From assembly GCA_019279435.1 (NCBI GenBank), contig JAAALK010000079.1:82206162-82270161 (forward strand): a stretch of DNA of 64,000 nt. Reading direction: 5' to 3'. Every line of letters starts with the position of its first letter. Position 1 is the first letter of the stretch. The notes below the pieces were generated by a model. It saw only the letters and a program-made list of their open reading frames with translations. It was not told the DNA's origin and did no database searches. Shown here one piece after another: positions 33,736-47,033 of this stretch. The translations under genes and the position numbers were made by a program. This DNA is from Zizania palustris (taxonomy: Eukaryota; Streptophyta; Magnoliopsida; Poales; Poaceae).

Positions 33736-36543
33736 GTGGAGAACTCTCCATGGTGGGCCCTCCCTTCCCCCCTGCTCGAGCTTGAGCAGGACCCTCTCCT
33801 CGCCCAACTGGTTGCTTCTTGGGATTTCTCTGCTGGCCAAGCCTTCCAAAAAAGGGTCTTCTCCCTGTTGGGCACCTCGGTTCATCACTCTTCCTCCTCC
33901 CCGTATAATTCCTTCTTTCTTCTTGTGGTTTTTCGTCATTTCACTTTCAGGCTGTCGGAGCTTTATGTTAGTTTGGCCTTGCATGCTTGCTTGGGTGGTT
34001 CTCCTACTAGTTTTCATGTCAAATACCTCAAAGACAGACACTTCCGTGTCTCTGTTGCCTCTAAGCAAGTTGGTCTTCTCATTTACCAGCACAAACGTTT
34101 TCTGTCTACACATTTTGATGCTTTCTTTCATCTCTGGAGGGACGGTGGTGCTAATTGGCATCGTGAAAGGTCTTAGTGGGAATCGGAGGAACTCGCTAGC
34201 TGGTCCCTTCCTCGTTCGTCTCGACGACTTCGTCTTTCTTCGGCCTCTTCTTCGAAAAAAATATCCTTTGCCCGTAAACCCAAGGTCTTCAGGTTCTTCT
34301 CGGAGGACCCCGTTGCTGCTTGCACCAGTTCAAATTTGAATTCTCCTGCTGGTTCTTCCTCGTTTTTGGTGGGCTGCATCGAAGTCCCTGTCCTCCCTAC
34401 TCCTGTCTCTAGCCCTCCTTCTAGGGCTTCTCTGCTGTTAAGTCGCAAGGGTGCTCCGTCCATCTTGGGTCCGTTCACTGGTCATTCCAAGCAACTGGTG
34501 GCTTCCAGTTCCCAGGCTGCTCACGAAAACACTCCTTCTGCCCCTGTTGCTTTGGGCTCGACCGTCTCGGTTAAAAGAGTTTTTAGTACACTCAAGAGGC
34601 CACTTCCTGCTGCTCATCATGGCTCCCCTACACAGGACAGACCTCGGGAGGTTGTGCCTCCCCCGTCAGCAACGTCTAGCATTTATGGTGGGCACAAAAA
34701 TCGCTCATGGCACTTTTCCAAGCTAACCCCTAAATGTTCCTTCTATTTCCTATTTGGTCATCTAGCCTCTCATTGTAAGAAGCAGTTCTCTTCTCGGTCT
34801 CGCCGATGGGTCCTTAAGCAACCTAACCCTCCTCTCCTTCTTCCTCCTGCCAATGGAACAAATAGCTCTCCCTCGCTTAGCCTTGTGGTCCACAACGACT
34901 CTTCCAAAGGCCATTGCTCCTCGGCCACGATGGCTAACTTCCAGGTGGATCCTTTTCCTTTAATCCCCCAGGGCGGTGTTCTCTCGGATGGAGGTGGTGA
35001 GCTGCGTAAACAACATCGTTTCATCACTCTCTCTAGCTAGCACATCAGAAGGAATGAGGATATGGCGATAGTAGAATGTGATGCCAAGCTCAACCCTATG
35101 GAACAACAAGAGTTTCTACAGCTTATTCATCAGTACATCACCGAGAACTTGAGGCAACAGGTTCTAAGGTACAGTATCTCTCCTTTAGGCGTTGGCATAT
35201 TTAAGCTCGCTAGCATTTTTCAGAGGGATTGGCTTGTCTCGGCGGGTCCATTCTGGATTGGGGAAAGATTACTTAGGTTTGTCAAGCACGATGAGGCGGT
35301 GAATCACAGGAACTCCCCTACATCTCGTATAGGGTGGGTCATGTTCCTTGCTTTCCCGCTGGATTTCAAAGATATCAACTTTCTTGAGCAAATTGTGGCC
35401 TCATTCGGGAAAATTTTATACTGGCATTCAGAGGATTCTAACCTGTCAAGGGTACTTCTGAAAGTTCCCTTTGACAGCACCATTAATATCCCTCGTAGCA
35501 TCACGGTTAAGTCTTGTCACTCTATGGACGGCGAGGGTAGGTCATGGACATTCCCAGTGTATATCTTGAACAACGAGTTAGCATATGGTTTCCTAGCTGA
35601 TGAAGACAATCTCCCTCCAGATGGTGGCAATCCCCACCCCTTCAACGGTCAAGTTTTCCCGGGTGAGCTAGCATGGATACAACAGTGGGTGGATGATCAA
35701 ATGGTTAATGGGGTCTTTCAGCCGGTTAATCTTGAAGTTGATCCTTTTCTGGATAATTTGCCAGACCTCAACGGTGCCGTGGTTGGTGATCATTGGGATA
35801 ACTGGCCAGAGGGACAGGCACAACAGCCACAACCACCTCAGGATGATCAGCCTCAGGAGGAACTCAGTATGGAGCTGTCAGCTGTTTCAAACCCTAGCAA
35901 TTCCACTGGTGCTGACCACTCTTCTCAGTCAGCTATGATGATGTTAGTGGACCCTTCTCTAGAACAGGTCCAGCTGACTCTGATCCCGGAAGAAGAACCA
36001 ATCGTCAAAGGTATAAATGTGTCTCTGGAACCCCAATTAAATGCTTCGGCCTCTTTCCTTCCTAGGTAGATCTCGCTGGTCTATAAAAGGCGTCGCTACA
36101 ACATTGCTTCTGGCCCGTCTTCGCCAAAAGAAGATGGTCAATCTCTTCAGAGCAGCCAACCACCCAAGGATGGCACGGTCATTTCGGAGGTTAGTCTTCT
36201 CCGCAGCGTTCATTTGCAAATGAAATCGCAGGGTCTTAGGCTTCTTGATATTTCTCGGCAGATGGCTTCGGCCTCCTCTCAGGCTATCGCTCCGGGTAAT
36301 CCTAAAGGGAAGGAAGTGGTCCTCCCACCGCTACCCTCAGTACAGGACTTCGTCAGTGCTTCCTCTTCTGGTATGGCCCTGGCTCCACTCTCTATTGGGA
36401 AAATCCATCACACTGCAGTACATTTGCGTGGTTTACTTGCAGAACAAGTCACTGAGGATAAGCTCACTGCGGTGCCATCGTTGGAGATATGGCTCGCAAA
36501 GGTGACAGATTCAACCAAAAGACGGAATGAAGACTCTACCTAA
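33736..36543 (+). pseudogene. LINE-B ORF1 (nucleic-acid-binding protein)
   Basis: ORF1 proteins of plant L1 elements bind the element RNA. The whole ORF lies in one frame, opening VENSPWWALPSPLLELEQDP (a GTG stands where ATG is expected, 33736) and ending TAA 36541-36543. It has a Ser/Phe-rich N-terminal region, a damaged zinc knuckle CSFYFLFGHLASHC (about 34735, one Cys replaced by Phe), and a conserved middle part RQQVLRYSISPLGVGIFKL...RDWLVSAGPFWIG...FVKHDEA (about 35150-35300). An Asp/Gln/Pro-rich C-terminus follows. Three in-frame stops occur, all TAG (34174, 35038, 36067). No frameshift is needed to read it from end to end. Confidence 0.85.
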
Positions 36544-38167
36544 TCAACGTGCTCTGCTGGTCCTTGTTTTTGGTTTGCCATGTAATAGCTCCCTATCTAT
36601 TTGTTGCTACTCTGATGCTTTTGTGTGTTGGACTGATACTCGTATGAACCCACTATGCCTCAGTGGATGGTCAGCTACATCATCAGGATCACCTTTTGTA
36701 GCCTAACAACTTATTTTGCTAAACTTACCCATAATCTAATTATCCCTTGCTCTGCAACTATGTTGCCGAGGTTTTACTGCTACCAGTTCTTTTATGGGAA
36801 ATTTTACCACTTGGCACGTTCTAAACTAGAATATTAGAGGGCTTAACTCTGAGGGGAAGAAACTGGCAGTTAAAAGCATTCTTCTAGATAAAGCTTACTC
36901 TATTTTCTGTCTTCAAGAGACTAAGCTTACCATGATAGATCACTCGTTTATTCGAACCATTGCCCCTAAGAGGTTCGATAAGTTTGCTTTTACGCCATCT
37001 CAAGGTGCCTCTGGCGGGCTCCTGGTTGGTTGGGTCAGTTCTCGCTTCTCTGGACAAGTTATTTCTCAAGACTCCTTCCAGATCACCATGGACTTTACCT
37101 CATTACATAATGGCCAATCTTGGATGCTATCTAATATTTATGGCCCTTGTCGGCAACCAGCTCGCTCAATGTTTATCAATTGGCTTAACAACGTCGTCAT
37201 CAGCCCCCAAACCAATTGGATGTTTTTAGGTGACTTCAACCTTTATCGTTTCCCTCATAACAGGAATAAACCAAGCAATGACCTTCAGCATTGTCATCTT
37301 TTCAATGATTGCATTAGTAATCAAGGGCTCCTGTAAATTCCTTTGTCAGGTCGCAAGTTTACATGGAGTAACATGCAAAATGACCCCCTGCTCATTCAAT
37401 TATACTAGTGCTTAACTTCTGCCAATTGGGTCTCTCAATACCACAATACTTCATTCGCTGCATTAGACAGGTGCACCTCTGACCACGTACCGTGTTTAAT
37501 CAAGATCGGCTCTAACATCCCGCGGTCTTCCATCTCCAGGTTCGAAAATTATTGGGCTTCTCTCCCAGGTTTTCTTGACACAGTTTCGGCTTGTTGGGCC
37601 AGCTACCCTAATATCAATGATCCAGCTAAAAACATTGCATCTAAGTTCTCTAAACTCCTTAAGTTTCTGCGCCCTTGGGGGAATCGGCTCGGAACGTTGG
37701 AACGTTCCCTAAAGGCTTGTCGGGTTGTGCTAGTGGCTCTGGACTCTTCTGAGGATTTTAGGACTCTCACATTGCCAGAGGTAAATTTCAGGATTATATT
37801 GAAAATCCAAATTGAATTCATCATCAGATTAAGACAAGTCTATTGGAAGCAGCGCTATACTGTACATTGGACTCATTTAGGAGATGAGAACTCTAAGTTC
37901 TTTCACGTAGCTGCCACGGACCGTAGATGTCATAATACAAAATCTTCTCTTTTATTGCCTAATGGTCAATTGGTTACCTCACACGACGAGAAGGCGGGCT
38001 GCTTCCTAGATAATTTCCTGGATAGATTGGGTTTCTCTTTAAGGCCTACTATGGTGTTCCAACTTTCAAATCTTATCACCCTGATACCTGGTCTTTCTTC
38101 CTTAGAGGCTTAGTTCTCCAACATAGAAATAGATGAGGTTGTCAGGAATCTCCCACCTGATAAGCCC

Positions 38168-41100
38168 TGTAACACCCCAAATTTTCAAAGTAATAAAAAT
38201 ATTATTTAATTCAATTTCTTGAATTTATTAATTTGGGAAATACCTTAAACACCCTCCTCTACCATTTTTGAACTACAACCTAGAGTTAATGACCAAACCA
38301 GGAGCTGAAATTTTTTGTATAAACTCCCAAGGCCAAAAAATATTTTTGAGAATTTTTATAAATTTTTACCAACCTTGGAAGTAGCCCTAAGGTTTTAATC
38401 TATTTCCTAGAATTATTTTTATTCAGAAATGTTTTGGAACAGTATTGGGCCTCCCTCCTCCCTTCTCTCTCTCCCAGCCGACCCAGCCCGTCACCCTCGC
38501 CCGCCTCTGGCTGACAGCCCGACCCCACCTGTCAGCGCCGATCGCCTCCCCTCGCGCGCGCCCAACACCACGACCCCACCTGTCAGCCCTCTCCCTCGCG
38601 CACTCGCGCCCGCTGGCCAGTGGCCCCCGCCTGTCAGTTCCGTCGTCAACCTCGCGTCGCCGCCCCCAAATCACGACGGCCGATGACCCCCACCTCGGAT
38701 CCACCTCGCTGGCCCCTCCCGCATTCAATTGACGCCATTAATCGGTTCCCCGCGCTCGGCCGACCGTTTCCCCCGTTAAACCACGCGTTTAAGCCCCCGG
38801 GAACACCGCACCGTGCATGGACGAACCCTCGCCGGCGAGTTAAAGCCCTCCCTCAGCTTTCCTTGCATGCGAGCTCTACCGGTGGCCCTATTTAAGCCCT
38901 TGGCCTCCACCGTGTTCGACTCCCACGACCATTCACTGCGAGAACGAACAGAGCGCTCCCCTCTTCGGTTTTTAACACCTCACCGCCGCTCCTACTCCGG
39001 TTGCCCCTCGCCATCGCTAGCGACCTCCTCCGCCCTAGCCAACCACACCGCCGTGACCGCAAGGACGTCACCGACCCCAGCCGCCCCTCCGCCATCCACG
39101 AACCTTGCCAGAACGCCGTCGCCGACAAGGACCCGAGACCACCTCGCCATCTACCCTCGTCGCCGGCCACGCCCCGTCGTCCCCGGACCACCGTAGAGGT
39201 ACCCTCGTGATCCCCGCAGTATCCTCTTTCCATTTTAGGCCTTAACTTTGACCGCCATCGCTCGCCGTGGCCTCTGGCCCGCTCGCCGTCACCGGAGAAG
39301 ACGACCGGCATGGGCTGAGTACCCGTGCCGTGTTGGATTCGATCGCAATCGTGCGATTGGGATCCAACGGTGACGATTAATTCCCGCGTGCGACTTAATC
39401 TGATCCGTTAGATCTCGGCGAAGGGGTACGTTATAATCTCAGCCATCCGTTAGTTTTAAAATCCCGCATCGCATCTAAGCCGTTCATCGCGTACCGGTTC
39501 GATGTTTTAATCTCAGCCGTCCACGTCAACTTAAGCGCCCCGCCTCGCCCTCGCGCGGTTGATCTGGATCCAACGGTCTAGATTGGGCCGGACCACGCGC
39601 ACGGTGCGCGGGTTCACCGTGGGCCTGGCTCACCGTGGACCCAAGGCTGTTTTGGGATTTAATTTAAATTCCAGAAATAGTTTTAAACTTCTAAAATTCA
39701 TATCTTGCACATTTTTACTCCAAAAATTATCATTCCAATTCCAGAAAATTTATAATTTTATTCTCTACATGTTAGTTAAATAAAAACAGTATGTTACTTT
39801 GGACTTTTTCATGTTTATTTAAATGGGCATTCAAATACCCTTAGGGTAAAAATATAAACTTAATTATTTAAATTCCAGTGAAGCTTTTATTTATTTATTT
39901 CCTGTTAATATGAACCAACCACTAAGTTTTCTATGGACCTTTCATTTTAAATTTATTAGAAAACCTAAAAATGAGAATAATCACTTTGAAAACCCTTTTT
40001 TTCAAAGGACAACACTTCATTTTAATTTCTTTTAAAATTGTTTATAAAATAAACTTCAGAACCTTAACAACTTGATTTATTTTTAAATCAAACCAACTTA
40101 GACCTATGTGCTTATTATGTGATGTTATATTGTTTGATTGGATGTTGTGTTTATTTTATCTTACTTTATTTATATTGGAAAGACTACGACGCCGTCGAGG
40201 AGCCGGAATATTTCCCGGAAGTCCCTCCCTCACCCTTCGCTGAACAAGGCAAGTCACCAAACCAATCTTTTGAGCATATTGAACCCATGCTTTATCAAAC
40301 TATCGCTAAAACACATAGTCTATACATGCATTAGTCCAATGAAAACCCTTACAATATATTTATTTAGGATCCCCCGACCTTGATGTGCAACCCAAGCCAT
40401 GCTATCTCGCCTAACTTCCTTGTCACCGTATGATTAATGATATTAGCTAGTGTCCAATGTATTGACACGATCGCTATAGGATAAAAATGAGTCGTAGCAA
40501 AATGGTTCTACTATATGATCCCCGTTACTTCTTATCCTTGGAATTCTGTTGGTGATGAGTTATAGTTGTGAGTGTATGCATGGTGGGTTCCGGGTGCAAG
40601 CTAGGGCATTGGTCGGTAGCACCCGGGGCACTATAAGGACTGGTCTGAGGGATCCGTTGCAATACACTTCCGTACTAACCACAAGTCTAATGGGTAAGTC
40701 ATAACTAAGGTATGGAGTGTTCCAAACCGAGGCCACCATTTGGAGATGGGTCAAGCAGCACCTGCGGGTGGCTTGTACCAATGTGGCGCAAAAGGGGGTG
40801 TGACGTTAGCCGGGATGCGGCCCGGCGCGCCGGCAAAACCTAGAGAGGGTGGTTATCGCTTTGAGCATTTCATGCTGAGGTTTTGGCACGAGTTCCCGTG
40901 GTATGGGTCATCTCGTCTGGGATGAGTGCGTGCCTTGTGGGTACAGTAGTACATCTCTGATCAGAGTCTTAAATCTTTTCGAAAAGCCGAGCCCACGGTC
41001 AAGGGCGGGTTGCGTGACATCCCACAGTTAGATTACTTTGAATATGTACGTGCATGTTGGTTTGACATGTAAGGACTGTTGTGCGAGGAGGTAAAACGTA

Positions 41101-41541
41101 CTCCTCGAGTTAGATGATGTTATTGATGTTCATGTTTATATTTCCGCATGATAAAATCTAAATGCAACAACTGAAAATGTACTTTTCCGCACTTTTAGCC
41201 ATTATCCTTCCATTGTTATTACCTTGCATTATTATTGCATTTGCGGTGGCTTGTTGAGTACTTTTTGTACTCATACCCGTTGGACCCCACAGAGGATGCC
41301 TACTATGAAGACGGTCTGGAGTAGCGACCCAGTCAAGAGAAAAGATCTTGAAGAAGGCGTTCGTCATGCAGATTTTCAATTATCTTTATTACTGTTTTTA
41401 TCAAAACTATGATGTAATAAATATGGTCTGCGCACCATGAATACTATCGTATGTACGATGTCGCATGATGAACCTCTTGTTATTATTGTTTTTCTATGGA
41501 AATTCAATAATGTCTCGATTTTGATAAATTGGGGCGTCACA
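38168..41541 (+). mobile_element. Solo LTR copy 2 (long chromovirus-like gypsy LTR, 3.4 kb)
   Basis: Starts TGTAACACCCC, ends GGGGCGTCACA. TSD AGCCC (38163-38167) / AGGCC (41542-41546), one mismatch. LINE-B reads directly across it (PPDK | APGPDG). It is the inverted equivalent of copies 1 and 3. A TATA-like CTATTTAAGCCC at 38888 downstream of a C-rich promoter-like region supports this strand as the sense strand. No internal domains. Confidence 0.82.
38888..38896 (+). promoter_or_regulatory. TATA-like box in solo LTR 2
   Basis: CTATTTAAG in a GC-rich context. The complement is present in copy 1 near 20655 (GGGCTTAAATAGG) and a related form in copy 3 near 51206. Confidence 0.5.
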
Positions 41542-43917
41542 AGGCCCCAGGCCCGGATGGTTTCAATGGTTATTTCCTCAAGAAATGCTGGAACATCATT
41601 AAGGAAGACTTTTATAGACTTTGTGCGGCATTTCACAAAGGGGAGGTTAATATTTGGCCCCTCAATAACTCATATATCGCCCTAATTCCAAAAACAGATT
41701 GCCCAACAACTGTAAATGATTATACGCCAATCTCCCTAGTTAATTCCGCTATCAAGATCATCACTAAAATCCTTGCTAATAGGCTGCAGCCATTTATGGG
41801 TAACTTCATGCACAAAAACCAATATGGTTTCATCAAAGGTCGTTCTATTCAAGACTGTCTGGCTTGGGTGTTTGACTTCACACACCAATGTCATCATGCC
41901 AAGAAGCCAGTAGCTCTGCTAAAACTTGATTTTGCACAAGTGTTTGATCGGGTTGAACACGCTGCCATCTTTGCAATGCTTACAGCCTTGGGATTTCCCC
42001 CGATTTGGATCAACTGGATCAGGCTAATTCTATAGTCCGCACAATCTGCTATCATCCTTAATGGTTCGGTGGGCAAGTCCTTTCAGTGTAAAAGGGGGGT
42101 GCGTCAAGGGGACCCCCTATCCCCCCTTCTGTTTGTTATTGTGGGAGAGCTCCTTCAATTTATTCTCAATAATGCCTCATCTATTGGGGTACTCCAGGCT
42201 CCCTCTTGTCTCCTTTAGGCTGATTTCCCAGTCATCCAATATGCGGACAACACGATAATCTATGTTTAGGCTACTCAAAGGAACTTATTCAACTTAAAGA
42301 TACTCCTTAACTCGTTTTCTGTGGCTACAGGCCTGACAGTCAACTTGGCTAAATCCTGTTTCATTCCAATCAATATGGACAGTGAACAAGCATATATCCT
42401 AGCACGCACCTTCGGCTGCCCACTTGGGCAATTCCCCTTTCCCTACCTTGGCTTACCTCTAGGGATCAAATCACTAAGATTTTAGGATTTTAACTCCATC
42501 ATCTCAAGAATTGAACGTCGTCTTGCTACAACTTCATACTGGCTATCCTATGCTGGGAAGCTTCAAATAGTTAACTCCGTCATGACAGCCTTACCCACCT
42601 ACACAATGAGCATGTTCCGTCTCCCTGCCAAGGTGATCAAAGTGATTGACAGGGCTCGTCGACACTGCCTGTGGAGGAAATTTGATTTAGGCACTACTCA
42701 GAAGCCCTTAGAGGCTTGGAATTTAATATGCAAACCAAAAAAGAAAGGGGGCCTTGGTATCATTAACCTTAGAACTCAAAACTATGCTCTTCTCATGAAG
42801 CACTTGGATAAATTTTACAATAAGAAAAGTGTCCCTTGGGTCAATCTGATTTGGAAGACGTAATACAGGACGGGTCAGTTGCCTCATTTGTCTCGGAAGT
42901 GTTGTTCTCCTTGGTGGAATGGCATTCAACAGCTTCTACCATTCTTCTTAGTAATTGCTAAGCCTAAGCTGGGCGATGGCTCTTCAATATTGCTCTGGTT
43001 TGATCTTTGGCACTCAGATACTCTAGAACACCAATTTCCGAGGTTGTTCTCTTTTGCGAAAAACAAGAAAACTAGGTTGGCCTCATATGTGCAGCAACCT
43101 GATCTAGCTCGACATTTCTTTCTTCCCTTGTTGGCCCAGGCTCATCTTGAGTTGCAGCTCCTCGATGAGATTATTGACCAACGAAATTAGGATTCCGATC
43201 TATCTGATGAGTGGTCCTATATTTGGGGATCTTCCACTTTTAGTCTGAAACTCTTCTATTCACGTCCTTTTGCTGCAATGAATGTTCATCTGGTGTACTC
43301 TTGGGTCTGGAAGAGTAAATGTGTGAACAAAATCAAGATCTTCTTTTGGCTTCTCATTCGGGATCACCTTAATACTAGAGACCTCCTCAAGAGAAAGCAC
43401 CTCATTCAGGAAGAAGAAGATTGTTTCTGTCAGCTTTGCGATTCTGGAGTCGTGGAAAACTCGCGTCATTTATTCTTCGGTTGATCTTTCAGCACCTCAT
43501 GCTGGAGCATAATTGGGATCAACTGGTCCTCCCAGCAACTAACTCAAGACCTGGTGGCCAATTGTCATTCCCAACTCAGGTGGCCGTTCATTATGGAAGT
43601 TATTCTTGTAGGTTGTTGGACCATTTGGCTGCAACGCAATAATGTGATTTTTCGGCAACAGGACATGACAATCAACGCCTGGTTTTCCTCCTTCCACTCT
43701 ACTCTAGTCTAGCAAACCTTGCGTTGTTCCCCGAGTTTAAAAACTCTATCTACTCCTGGATTGGTCTTTTGTAATTCGCCAAGCTTTTAATTCTCTTCTT
43801 TAGGTCTACCCCCTCTATGTCGTCGCTGTAATCTTACCAGGATACTATCCTTTTTTAATATATAACCTCAGTAGGAGCCTTTCCTGTTGGTTATTCTAAA
43901 AAAACTATCAAGAAAGC

Positions 43918-45184
43918 ACTAAGAGAGATTTGTCTAGAAACTTTGGTTGCAAAAGACTAATGTCCCAGGGATGGTTTTGGTGCATGTATGACACATACCA
44001 TGTCACACTGCTAGGTAAAATAATAGTAACCATAGCTAGCATAGTTAATAAAAAATGTAGTTTTAAGAATGTAATCAGTGTTTCATATGGACAAATAATC
44101 AAAATTTGGGACAAGTATTCATACTGATTGATATCTCACAAGTGTTTTCTACTCATTTGTATCAGATATCTTGCAACTATTTTAATTCTTGTTCATGATC
44201 CATATATACTAACTGAACATGCATATGTGTTGTTGCTTTGAAAGTTTGAATTCCTAAGCTGTTGCAAAGTATACTTAGTCACAGATTTACAAAGTGATGA
44301 GCAAGATTTGAGTGAATCACAGCACAAATTCAGTGACATCACTTGAGCATTTGGAGATAGGGTTACTATATCCAACAGTAAAATGGGCCATGCATATAGC
44401 ATATGATTTCTAGCATAGAAGATGTAAAAAGAAGGCACAAGGCCAGCATATCAACCAATAAATGGAGGGAAATAAGGTCACAAGGGTTATCCATTCCTCC
44501 ATGAGAAGGCCACAATTACTATCTGGAGTATTATGCGAAAGGCAGCCATTGCATGAGCTCCCCATACTTCACTTGAAGCTCCATGAGCACAATACAACAC
44601 TTTTTCCCAATGAATTCATCACATAGACTGAGAGTTAGGATTCCTCTCGGTTGTTCAAGCGCAGACAAATCTCATAAACCTAATATCTAGCTGGTCAGAG
44701 ACATGTAACATGTTTACACAGAACACAACCAAATCCAATCATAGTTCCATGTTTGATTTTTTCAGAACGTTTGTTTGGTTCTAAGCCCTTGCTAGCTTTG
44801 ATAATTTTTAGTAATGCAAGATTTTGTTATTTCCAAATCTTTGGCAATTATTGGCATTCTTACTTGTTACAAACTAATTGGCTTTCAAAACAAAAAGTTA
44901 GTTATTTGGCATGGTTGAATTTAGCAAAGAAATAAACATGCCTAACCTTTGGGCGTAGGAAATTTTAAAGTTGCCAGATTTTGATATGAAATGTTTAGAT
45001 TGTTATCTTGACAAAATTTGGCAACATAAAAATTTAGCATGGTTAAAAGTGGTAACAAACCAAACAGCCTAAGAACATTGAAACTACCGATGTTATGCAA
45101 ATGCCTTAGATTTAAGTTTATTTCACAGCTAACTGCTCGGAGTTAGATAAAAAAACACAAGTGACTACTGCAATCTGCAAAAGG
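43918..45184. other. Unassigned AT-rich sequence between LINE-B and the Tat-like element
   Basis: Host sequence that continues from the right TSD of LINE-B. No gene is supported. Several short minus-strand frames lack motifs. Contains a MITE-like segment at 44770-45071 (listed separately). Confidence 0.3.
44770..45071. repeat. MITE-like segment with TTTGGTT ends
   Basis: TTTGTTTGGTTCTAAG on the left and ACAAACCAAACAGCC on the right are approximately inverted. The interior is AT-rich with CAAAATTTGGCA-type inverted motifs. Fits a non-autonomous DNA element of about 300 bp. TSD unclear. Confidence 0.35.
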
Positions 45185-45189
45185 ACATC

Positions 45190-46737
45190 TCTTGACATGA
45201 AAATGTGCCCACACACTTGGGTCCGTTCGACGATCCAAAAACACGCGGATACTTAGGGATAAACCTAAGCGTGATGTGGCTCCAACGTCGCATTCCGATG
45301 GATCCTTAACGGTTGTAAGGGTAACGGAGTCGCCAGGTAATCAAACAAATATTAAGAAATAAAGTTCGATTAGCCGATGAGTGAAGAAATAACTAAAAAT
45401 GATAAAACCTAATCAAACCGGCCAGAATAGGGCCGATTTTGATCTACAATAAAATGGCAGTCAGACCGGAGGTATACTCCCGGTCGGACCGGTGATGCGA
45501 AGTATCGCCGAAGGGGTACCCTTCAGTGCTCGGCGAGGGATAAATTCGAAGTACCCCAAAGGGGGGGTTTTGGCCTATTAGCCGGTTAGACCGGAGTAGG
45601 ATTCCTAGTCAGACCGGCACCTACGAGGGGTTCACCAAAGGTGACTTCGGTGTTCTAGTGCGAAGCAGACTCCAGGCGGTCAGAACGATGGAGGGTACCC
45701 GGTCAGACAGACAGCGAAGCTTCGGTCAGACCTGGCGCTTTGGCGTCGCGGAGTCCGAAACGAAGGCTTCGGCCTTTGACCGGTCAGACCGGAGGGTAAA
45801 TCCTGGTCCAACCGGAGGTTGCCGAAGGGTGCCCTCTGAAGTTGATGCGAAGACAGGCTCTGGCGAAGGGGCTCCGGGGCACAGAAGAGGGATCCGGTCG
45901 GACCGGCGAAGGCCCCTCGGTTGGACCGGGGGGTGTTGGTGACGGCGCAGCGAAGTGTGTCAACAATAGCCTTATGGCTTGACACGGCAACATCCGGTCA
46001 GACCAGCGAAGCCCTGTCGGTCGGACCGACGGGCTTTGGTCTGATCGCCTAAGGGCTCCGGCAACCTTGAAGATGAATAGAAATCACCCCCAAACTTCTT
46101 GGTGATGATCTTGAAGATATTTCCCCTGCAAAACAGTAAGAGATCAAGTGCAATCTGGCCTAGAGGCTGAACTTCCAAGGGTAGCAGGAGAAAATCAATA
46201 AAAACGATAAAAATATGTTTCATAGATTAAATGGGAGATTCACGAGCGAATCAACAAGGGTTACCATGATTTTGACGCAGCGGGCGAAGGGCTTTCAGCG
46301 CAAACCCACGACGATGGACGTTACTTAGCTAATCCTAGGGCAAGGAAGTAGATTGAAAGATAAAAGAACGATTCAAAGCGAGGGCTTTGTGTTGATATGA
46401 AAGCGGGGGCCCTCATGAATCGGCATTGCCCCTATATTTATAGGGGTGGTCTTGGTGTTATCTGGCATCCAAAAGGAGTCCTCTTCGTCTAAAAGTGGTT
46501 AGGATATGATTAGAGATCAAAAACAACCTGAAATTGCAATTTTATCTCTAATCCCGGACAAGGGCCGGTTTGACCGAACCCATTGGGCCGGTCTGACCGG
46601 GCCTACATGGCCGGTTGGACTGTCCCACCATGGCCGGTCAGACCGGCCTGTGCCAGATGGTCACATTTTCGGCCAAAAGTACCAGTTTTCGGTATTTTGT
46701 GCACTTTGACCATTAGTGACATTTTTTGGTGTAAACA
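45190..46737 (-). repeat. 3' LTR of the Tat-like element
   Basis: Aligns along its length with 60519-62040. Its first base pair is TC rather than TG on the plus strand, a mutated end. A palindromic TATA region CCCCTATATTTATAGGGG lies at about 46431-46448. Dense GGTCAGACCGG motifs (see repeat entry). Confidence 0.9.
45465..46650. repeat. Dispersed CCGGTCNGACCGG palindromes in the LTR
   Basis: More than fifteen exact or near copies of the palindrome CCGGTCNGACCGG (or halves of it) lie in this LTR, and the same set lies in the other LTR (about 60785-61945). Confidence 0.8.
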
Positions 46738-46754
46738 CATGCCCCCTGCCTTTT
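46738..46754 (-). promoter_or_regulatory. Polypurine tract of the Tat-like element
   Basis: Minus strand AAAAGGCAGGGGGCATG directly before the 3' LTR. Confidence 0.75.
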
Positions 46755-47033
46755 AGCGAACTTATTGAGCTAAAAGCACAACGGGCTAAGGACGATACGG
46801 TCCATATCGGCCTTATGTTTCTCAAGTGTTCTTTTGCGAGTTCCCAAAAGTACCTAAAACGAATTCGCCTACCAAATCGTCTATTTCATAACTCAAAGCG
46901 TGCAAATTTGATGAGGACAATTTGCACAAACTACTAATAAAACGAGGGGACTTAAGCGCCGGATTTTCCACAAAATCGGCCTTTAGTAATTTTACTTGTC
47001 TTGCCCTCTAGGTCCCTCGTGAGGACGCGGTCC

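Larger units (their letters stand above)
36840..43485 (+). pseudogene. LINE-B ORF2 (endonuclease, reverse transcriptase, zinc-binding), split by solo LTR 2
   Basis: Endonuclease: NIRGLNSEGK (about 36830), CLQETK, NIYGPC, LGDFN (about 37230) and TSDHVP. Linker with HLGDENSKFFH (about 37870). RT: DEVVRNLPPDK up to 38167, then, after the solo LTR, APGPDGFNGYFLK (from 41544), YIALIPKTD, PISLVN, KILANRL, NQYGFIKGRS, LKLDFAQ, KRGVRQGDPLSPLLF, and the active site YADN instead of YADD (Asn codon at 42249-42251). Thumb: FPYLGLPLG, YAGKLQIVNSV. C-terminal zinc-binding: VNKIKIFFWLLIRDHLNTRD, CQLCDSGVVENSRHLFF. Stops: TAA 37334, TAG 37406, 38111, 42033, 42216, 42267, 42483 and 43188, TAA 42861. Catalytically dead. 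Confidence 0.9.
33621..43902 (+). mobile_element. LINE-B, full-length L1-type non-LTR retrotransposon, interrupted by solo LTR 2
   Basis: A 15 bp TSD AACTATCAASAAAGC (33606-33620 and 43903-43917, one mismatch) brackets the element, and a short A-rich tail ends at about 43902. It has a C-rich leader, ORF1 (33736-36543) and ORF2 with endonuclease, RT and a zinc-binding domain. Without the solo LTR it is about 6.9 kb, the normal full length for plant L1 elements, so it was not 5'-truncated on insertion. It is now dead through many stops and a mutated RT active site. Confidence 0.92.
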
